DNA of 64,000 bases from Grifola frondosa (taxonomy: Eukaryota > Basidiomycota > Agaricomycetes > Polyporales > Grifolaceae). The stretch is taken from NCBI GenBank assembly GCA_001683735.1, contig LUGG01000002.1:2728001-2792000 (forward strand), given 5' to 3'. Below the pieces are notes generated by a model, which did no database searches, was not told the origin of the DNA, and saw nothing but the letters and a program-made list of their open reading frames with translations. This document shows, one piece after another, positions 58,093 through 64,000 of the stretch. The number at the start of each line of letters is the position of its first letter. Position 1 is the stretch's first letter. Position numbers and translations under genes: made by a program.

Positions 58093-61000
58093 TCACGGCG
58101 CACCACCTCTTCTTCCTCGTCTTGGCTTCAGAACCCGCCTCCTCCGCCCATCTACCATCACGTCACCGATATCTTCGTTGCTTCTTTTCGGATCCTCCAC
58201 CCTCTCTCGCAAAGACGGAGGTGGTATGTCAGGGAGGCCAGGAGACGAACGCTCAAGGTCCAGCCTCTCCAGCAATGATCCTCCACGCTTGATACCTGGC
58301 CGCAAGGGTTCTGACATAGGCGGATGTCGCTCTTCTTCGCGCCCAGTTCTCTCTGAAACGGCATCTCGCCCTGCAGCTGCAGGTACAAGTCCCTCCTGTG
58401 AAGACTTGGCAGACATGGGGCCCGGGCGACGGATGCGCACTGGCTTCGAAGTCCTCACTGACGCGTCCGCCTCAGAAGGCGAGGGAGCTGCTACAGGCCC
58501 TATGATGCGAGCGCGATCAGGATGAAGCTTGGCTAGTGAAGGAGAAGGGTCTTTGAATGTCTCTTGAGACGCTGGGCGATCCCAATTCTCAGGCTCTCCG
58601 CGAACCACAGGAGGATATTCTCTCATGTCACGATATTCATGACGAGGGGGGTCCGGATAAATATCGCGGCGAGAACGTGGAGACGGTGATCGAGGACGAG
58701 GTTCTCCTCGGGAAGGTGCTTCCACATAGTGGGTGTCGTGGTTAGAGGTGAGTCGTCCCTCCAGACCGGAAGGCGGACCACGAGGATATGGATCAACTGT
58801 GGCGCCATGATCTCTTCCTCTGTCTTGCGAATCCTGTGCACGCCTTCGTCTTGGAGCCACATCCACCGCACCGACCCGGGTATTTCCATCGTATGGACCA
58901 CTGGCGCTGTCATTGTTCCAACGCGGCGGCAGGCTTGGCTCATTCGAACCAGAACCAAAGTTGGGAGGGGGGAGCTGTTGCCAGGCCGATTCGTGAGGTC
59001 GCGCATTGCTCTCAGCTTGATTGACTCGGGCAAGATTCTCGGACTGCTCTCGAGTCATCCAGATACGAGGTTCCGATGATGGAGGCAACGGTGCGGGCTC
59101 AGGATCAAAACGTGACTGTCGTAAAGAGTGAATATACGAGCTGCAAACAGGAATGGTGATACGTACCTTGCGTCTTTCACCCGCAGTATAGTCTTTTCGA
59201 GGGCGTGAGGGCAGACCACTTGGTTGATACGTAGCACTCGATTCAGACCGCTCTGAAACCTAGAGTCTTGCATTAATAACGATGCATTAAATCATGAGCT
59301 GAAACTCACAAATGAATCAGTCCGACCAATGGACGAGACTGCACCACGACGTTCAGGCATTTCTGCATCGACCTGATGGGGTCGGTGACGATCTACAACC
59401 GGGCCAGGCGCATACCCGGAAATCTTCGGACGTAAAATGTAAACTCGCAGCCATCCAATAATGATAAGACTACATACCCGTCGGTCATAGTCGTCCCGCA
59501 TATCATTATGTGCAGGAAGCATAGGACCCCGAACGGGTTCTTCGAAACTTTTATCCATCGGACGATAGCGATCAATGGGCGAACGTAATGATTCACCCTC
59601 CGCATCGGTTACATATCCTTTTTTATTGCCAATGGGCACACTATTTGTACCGGAAACCCGTGCGGGCGCAAGTGGGATGTCATTGGAACGACGTGAGGGA
59701 CGACTTGGAAGATCTCGAATGTCTCGGGTATTCTGAAAAGGAGGAATGATGAGTGGGAATATACAAAAAACGAGGAGAAGATACCAGAACCTGCTGCTTT
59801 GAATCTGCAATGGGATGCATCCTCGTATCCTGTCTGTCAGGCGGCCCATCAAACCTTCGACCAGGCATATCCGGACCCGCAGCAGGACCTCTCGGATATT
59901 TCGAGAAGCTATCTTCACGATCGCGACGCTCCCCCCACCCTTCACCACCTGGACCTTGCGCAGGGGCTTTAGGCTTCACACGACTAGAGGCGGACTGCAA
60001 TTCTTGAGGTGGCATCGACTGCGAAGGAGGTTAAGAGAAATGAACGACAGTGATAATGGCAATGCTTGAGTGAAACCCACTCCTCTTGTCATAGCCCTTG
60101 GACCGCGAGGCACAGCATCTGCTGGAGAAACCATTCCCGGTCGGTCAGCATACATTCCATGGCTCGAACGCGGTAGGCCCTCGTTAATTTGCAGATGCGA
60201 CATCCTGGAAGAAGGAGGGTGATCAACATCCATGGCGTCTCGTTCAGTAGGCACAGGAACGTCTTGTGGTACAATAGGCACTGGCGCAGGATTGTCGAAG
60301 CGAGTGCGAATTCTGCCGGATGCGGGTTTGGTAGGCGGTACACGTGTAGTGCGATCAATTTCGTCCTCTCGACCAGGAGGTGCTTGGCGACGCGGACCAG
60401 ATGGCATGTCATTAACAGGGTTAGTGAACCTCTGCGGCTGTGTTGTGCTTGCAACAGCTTGCGACGGTAGGGGAAGAGATGAGCTACCCTGGCCAGCATT
60501 GATGGGAAGAGCAGAAGGATTTCTGGATGCCTCTAGGAACCGCATGCTCTGCGGGGGCAGCGGCAGTCTTTTCCGGGTACCTACGTAGACAAAGGAAGCC
60601 CCGCGAAGGCGAGATTCAAAATGTTGGTCTGATTAGGATACCGTCGAGCGCGGGAGTGACGTACGTGACTGATCGACTTGCGAGGCAGGCGAGTCGAACG
60701 GAATAGAGACTGGTCTGTCTGGCAGAGATAGACACGGAGCAATGGTTTCAGTAGGAGCACGACGCGCCACAGCGGATTCATTCATGCGATCATCCACACG
60801 TCTTCGCTTCGCATCAATTTCCGCGTCCGCCTCTTCGAATTCCCTACCCCTTCTCTGAGGGACGGTATCACCTGACGAGTATGAGCTGTCATCTCGCTGT
60901 ACCCCTCGACCGGATAGTGGGACGGGAGGACTCGCGGGGTGATCGAACCGTGTTTTGTGCCTTGGAGTATTTGTTGCCGGAACAGGGCCTGGCGGGGACA

Positions 61001-62655
61001 TGTCCCATCGGTGCCTGTGGCGGCGGCCGTCTAACGTTCGGCGGCGGAGAATGCTCGCGAATGTGCGCCGGCGGAGATCTGTTTCCTGCAAGATGAAAGG
61101 AAAGAGATTTGTAAACGAAGAGGGGACGAGAGAGGAACGAAGAATAGAGAGGGGGTAAAACGGAAGAGGAGAAGGATCCATGATGAGCGTCGTGGTGTCG
61201 ATCACGATAGGAGGCCGAGTGAGGAAGTGGGTACAGAATGGCGTAGCTCAACTCCCAAGGTTTCTCGAGACTGTCGCAAGACACAAGTCCTCCGCCTCGG
61301 GAGGAGCACAGACGCCGGATACGAGGGGTGGGGTAGGATGCGAACAACGTACTTGGAGCCGGCCACTCATTAGGACCGTGGCGAATACTTTGATCTTTGG
61401 AAATGGGAGTGCCTTGGGGTGAAGGCAAGATGTCTGTACGAACGCGACGATCGCGTCGACTTTCATGAGATCGACTCTCCATGGAACCTAGTGGTAGCGA
61501 CGTTCGAGAACGACCCCATCCATCAGACACGGTTGCTTGTCGAGTTTGGGGAACATCTCGTTGTGACTCTCTCCACGTACCAATGTCTATGGGCGCCGGT
61601 AGCGGGGACGCATCTCTGCGAGACCGAAGAGAACGGTCGTCGCTCTGATGATCTCTTCGAGGGGGCGTCAAGGATCGTGACCTGCGCCGTTCGCTGCTAG
61701 TCACTCTGAGCGGAGGCACGGGGTACGACTGTTCGACGACATGCGACGACTTGACGCCACCATAATCATCTCGCCTATCATTAGATTCCACTTTTCCGCC
61801 AGGATGAGAGCTTTCGCCAGGTCGATAATGGCGGTCTTCGTAGGTGAGAGACGCAGAGGGAGGCGGGGAGGATCTACGCTGAGAGTCTTTGCGGCTAGAG
61901 CGAGAAGAGGGGCCTCTCTCTAAAGAGTCAGTCCACATAGGATCGTGATGCGCATCAGGAGCTGGCGAACGACCATCGAACGCAAGCGCACTACCGCTCT
62001 CTCTATCTTTCGACGGAGACGATCTACCAGCGCTCACCATTCGAGGTCGATTCCACGTCGACTCGTGGGTCTTGATGTTATAGTAGTAGAAGACATCTTT
62101 CGTCTCGCTTCCTCTGGGTTGCCTCATCTCCCAGTCCGGTGGAAGTAAATCACCGTCAGCTGATACGCTGTGACCATTGGATCGTCTTTCTCTCTGTACC
62201 ATGGAGCTGGCCAAAGTACTCGTCTGTGCGGGAAGGGGATGAACGAATGGAGCAACAGAGACAACAGGCTTGGGAGGGAGAGCGTGAGTGAGCTTCGTAA
62301 ATGATTGGGACTGTCGGAGAGCAGGAGATTCAGAACTTTTAGACTGTGGCGTTTGCTTCTGCGACGTCGTCGAATTTTGACGTTGATGTTCGCGTTTGCT
62401 AGAGTGAGAATGCTGCAACTGAGATGAAGAGGAGGACTTTGAGGGTGGCACCTGACCCTTGGAGTCCTGTTCAGCAGACTGGTAAGCGTAGAACTCCTGC
62501 ATGTCGTCGTCGTCGCCACCAAGCGAAACTGCATCCTCCGCGTCCTCTGGGTCGCGCCATGCGTCGTGACCATCAGAGGCCCTTTGCTGATGCAATCCTG
62601 CCTGCTGCTCGTCGTCTTCGTTTCCCCAGTCGAGAACCTCTGTGTCTTCGTCCAT
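58093..62655 (-). CDS. Large disordered WW-domain protein, Arg/Ser/Pro-rich
   Basis: Starts MDEDTEVLDWGNEDDEQQ (ATG 62655), acidic, then Ser/Gln-rich, with one WW domain at about residues 171-204 (LPPDWEMRQPRG...VFYYYNIKTHESTWNRP; first Trp, the Tyr-Tyr-Tyr core and the final W-x-x-P are all present). After it come long stretches rich in Arg, Ser, Pro and Asp (SSERRRSRSLTPPRRD, RSLRSRRDASPLP), spread over at least six exons, with blocks such as PVRIRRPGPMSAKSSQEGL near the end and a basic terminus RRVLKPRRGRRGGAP at TGA 58093-58095. WW domains bind Pro-rich ligands, and Arg/Ser-rich WW proteins often act in pre-mRNA splicing or polymerase II tail binding; this role is inferred. Exon limits between 58.9 and 61.2 kb are only approximate. 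Confidence 0.75.
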
Positions 62656-62952
62656 GTTGTCGCGATGCTAGGTGCTGTTCGGGGGAGGTGGAACAAGAGG
62701 CTCGGCATTTTGCGACGTGCGACCAACTTATACAAATCGCACTCCGACAAACTATTGACACTCAGTTTCAATTGATGCCACGTGCTTCCCGAGGGTCACC
62801 GTGACCGCTGCCGTGCCTCACAATTTCCTGGACATACATACTGCTCTCCAGACCTCGGTCTGCACATTGGTCTAGTCGTTGTGATATACGTTTACGACTC
62901 CAAGGTGTCTACCCGTCACTCTCTTTTCCGCCGCCCTAGGATCCGTGCAGAA

Positions 62953-64000
62953 ATGGATATCCTGCCTGTCTCCTCGTCCTCTGCGCAACTCAATGGTGGA
63001 CAGTCGCGAGGTTCCTCCTCTGTATCAAGTCGCATACCCGTGATATTCAGGAGGTTGTTTAGGTTTCAGCAAATGGTGGGTAGCGGCTGAACGCGCCTGA
63101 CATCGAGAAGCGCGTAATGATATGGCAGTAGGATTTCGAGCTGGCGGCCTGGCAATTAACATATTTATGTTTGGCTCCTAAAAGAGTGTGAGTATTTGGA
63201 ATATGCCAATTACTCTCCTCATGTTCATTGCAATTGTCACCATGTATAGCTATAGAAATGTGTACTTCCACAAACGTATGTCTGTTCACTTGCCGTGCGG
63301 GATCAGTAATACCACAATTTCTCGATCTTTGCTTCACGGTTGTTTTTAGAGACCAAGAATACTTGGGCCAGAGATGATCCTGCTATTCTCATCCTGCTCG
63401 CAGCTTGTCTTTGCGGTATGCATTCGGCCAAGACCTCATCTGTGTTAGCACGCTGACGACAGTATCATCCTGGGTAGTGTCTGCCGTTGCATGGTCTGTG
63501 GTCTATTCTTACACCTTCCTAGAAGCCATACGGCTAGCATTCCTCATGATCTTCCGAGACTATCTGCTTGTCGGGATCGTGGTCGCGACAATACTGTGGT
63601 AAGGTTTCACTCATATGCTATCTGCTGTCTGCTATACGCTTGTGACAGGTTCTTCTCGAATCGCCTGCTGCTCTCTCCTCCGTCCCATTCGACGCCAGCG
63701 GACTCAGTGGTTGAGTGGGCATACGCCTTTGACGTCCATACAAACGCATTCTTCCCATTGTACCTGACGCTGTATCTCGCGCAATTATTCCTCGTCCCCA
63801 TCATTTTGAAGAGCAACTGGATATGCCTCTTCATATCAAATACATTATATCTGGCGGGGTGAGTGGTTTCTTGAACTAAATACCTGTCCTGTCGTAACAT
63901 GGCATTGTGGCAGATTTGCGCAATACATTTACGGTGTCTACTTGGGTCTCAACAGTGAGTGTCCCACTTGTCTCAATTTGAATAAATAGCGATATTTGGT
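62953..64000 (+). CDS. GMH1: UNC-50 / GMH1 family Golgi membrane protein (5' part)
   Basis: Multi-pass Golgi/ER protein; the animal homologue supports nicotinic receptor traffic and the yeast one interacts with Arf-GEFs. Exons in frame: MDILPVSSSSAQLNGG..FRRLFRFQQM (ATG 62953), DFELAAWQLTYLCLAPKRVYRNVYFHKQTKNTWARDDPAILILLAACLC, VSSWVVSAVAWSVVYSYTFLEAIRLAFLMIFRDYLLVGIVVATILWFFSNRLL, VEWAYAFDVHTNAFFPLYLTLYLAQLFLVPIIL, SNTLYLAGFAQYIYGVYLGLN. The signature DFELA-W-Q-LTYLC-AP-RVYR and FDVH-NAFFP are both present and at least five helices are visible. Six introns are 50-85 bases with normal borders. The gene continues beyond 64000. It is divergent from the WW-domain gene, with 297 bases between the starts. 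Confidence 0.93.

Noticed and set aside
1..64000. CRISPR arrays, prokaryotic operons or a phage-type defence island
   Set aside because: No direct-repeat array was found, genes are intron-rich and of fungal type, and the only mobile element is a LINE; a prokaryotic system is not supported.

Overview
This window is nuclear DNA of a filamentous fungus, almost certainly an Agaricomycete (mushroom-forming basidiomycete). The genes carry many short introns, mostly 48-70 bp, with GT..AG borders, and the gene set is fungal: cytochrome P450, berberine-bridge-type oxidase, mpaB-type oxygenase, DUF4246, F-box-like leucine-rich protein, MRS2, UNC-50 and RPT6. There is no rRNA, no CRISPR array and no prokaryotic operon structure. 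All gene models below were assembled by hand from splice signals and reading-frame continuity.

Layout. (1) 1-5844: the 3' five to six kilobases of a decayed non-LTR retrotransposon: ORF1 with two zinc knuckles, ORF2 with endonuclease, reverse transcriptase, RNase H and a C-terminal zinc motif, a 3' UTR and an A21 tail. (2) 6473-19943: an oxidoreductase-rich stretch with aldo/keto reductase (+), secreted FAD-linked oxidase (-), a long inverted-repeat pair, cytochrome P450 (+), an RUS1-family membrane protein (+) and aldehyde dehydrogenase (+). (3) 20149-26793: aminopeptidase P (-), NIPA-type magnesium transporter (+) and mitochondrial ribosomal protein uS7m (+). (4) 26946-34419: two tandem zinc-finger SDE3/MOV10-type RNA helicases on the minus strand, one apparently intact and one with three frame breaks. 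(5) 34986-45915: RPT6 (-), an orphan fungal protein (-), mitochondrial MRS2 (+), a Ser/Thr-rich membrane protein (+), an intron-containing tRNA-Val(UAC) (-) and a P-loop kinase (+). (6) 47486-52045: three minus-strand genes (TPR protein, DUF4246 protein, glutathione transferase). (7) 52046-64000: a gene-poor gap with a possible dehydrogenase remnant, an F-box-like protein (+), an mpaB-like oxygenase (-), a large WW-domain protein (-) and the 5' part of UNC-50 (+), which runs off the window.

How the genes relate. Most are housekeeping genes with no functional link to one another. The possible functional groups are the aldo/keto reductase, FAD oxidase, P450 and aldehyde dehydrogenase neighbourhood, which could be a small tailoring-enzyme cluster although no core synthase is present, and the duplicated SDE3/MOV10 helicases, whose family acts in RNA silencing. 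Single-base frame disruptions recur in at least seven otherwise well-conserved genes. Some lie in or beside short homopolymers, so assembly error must be separated from true pseudogenisation before any gene here is called dead.
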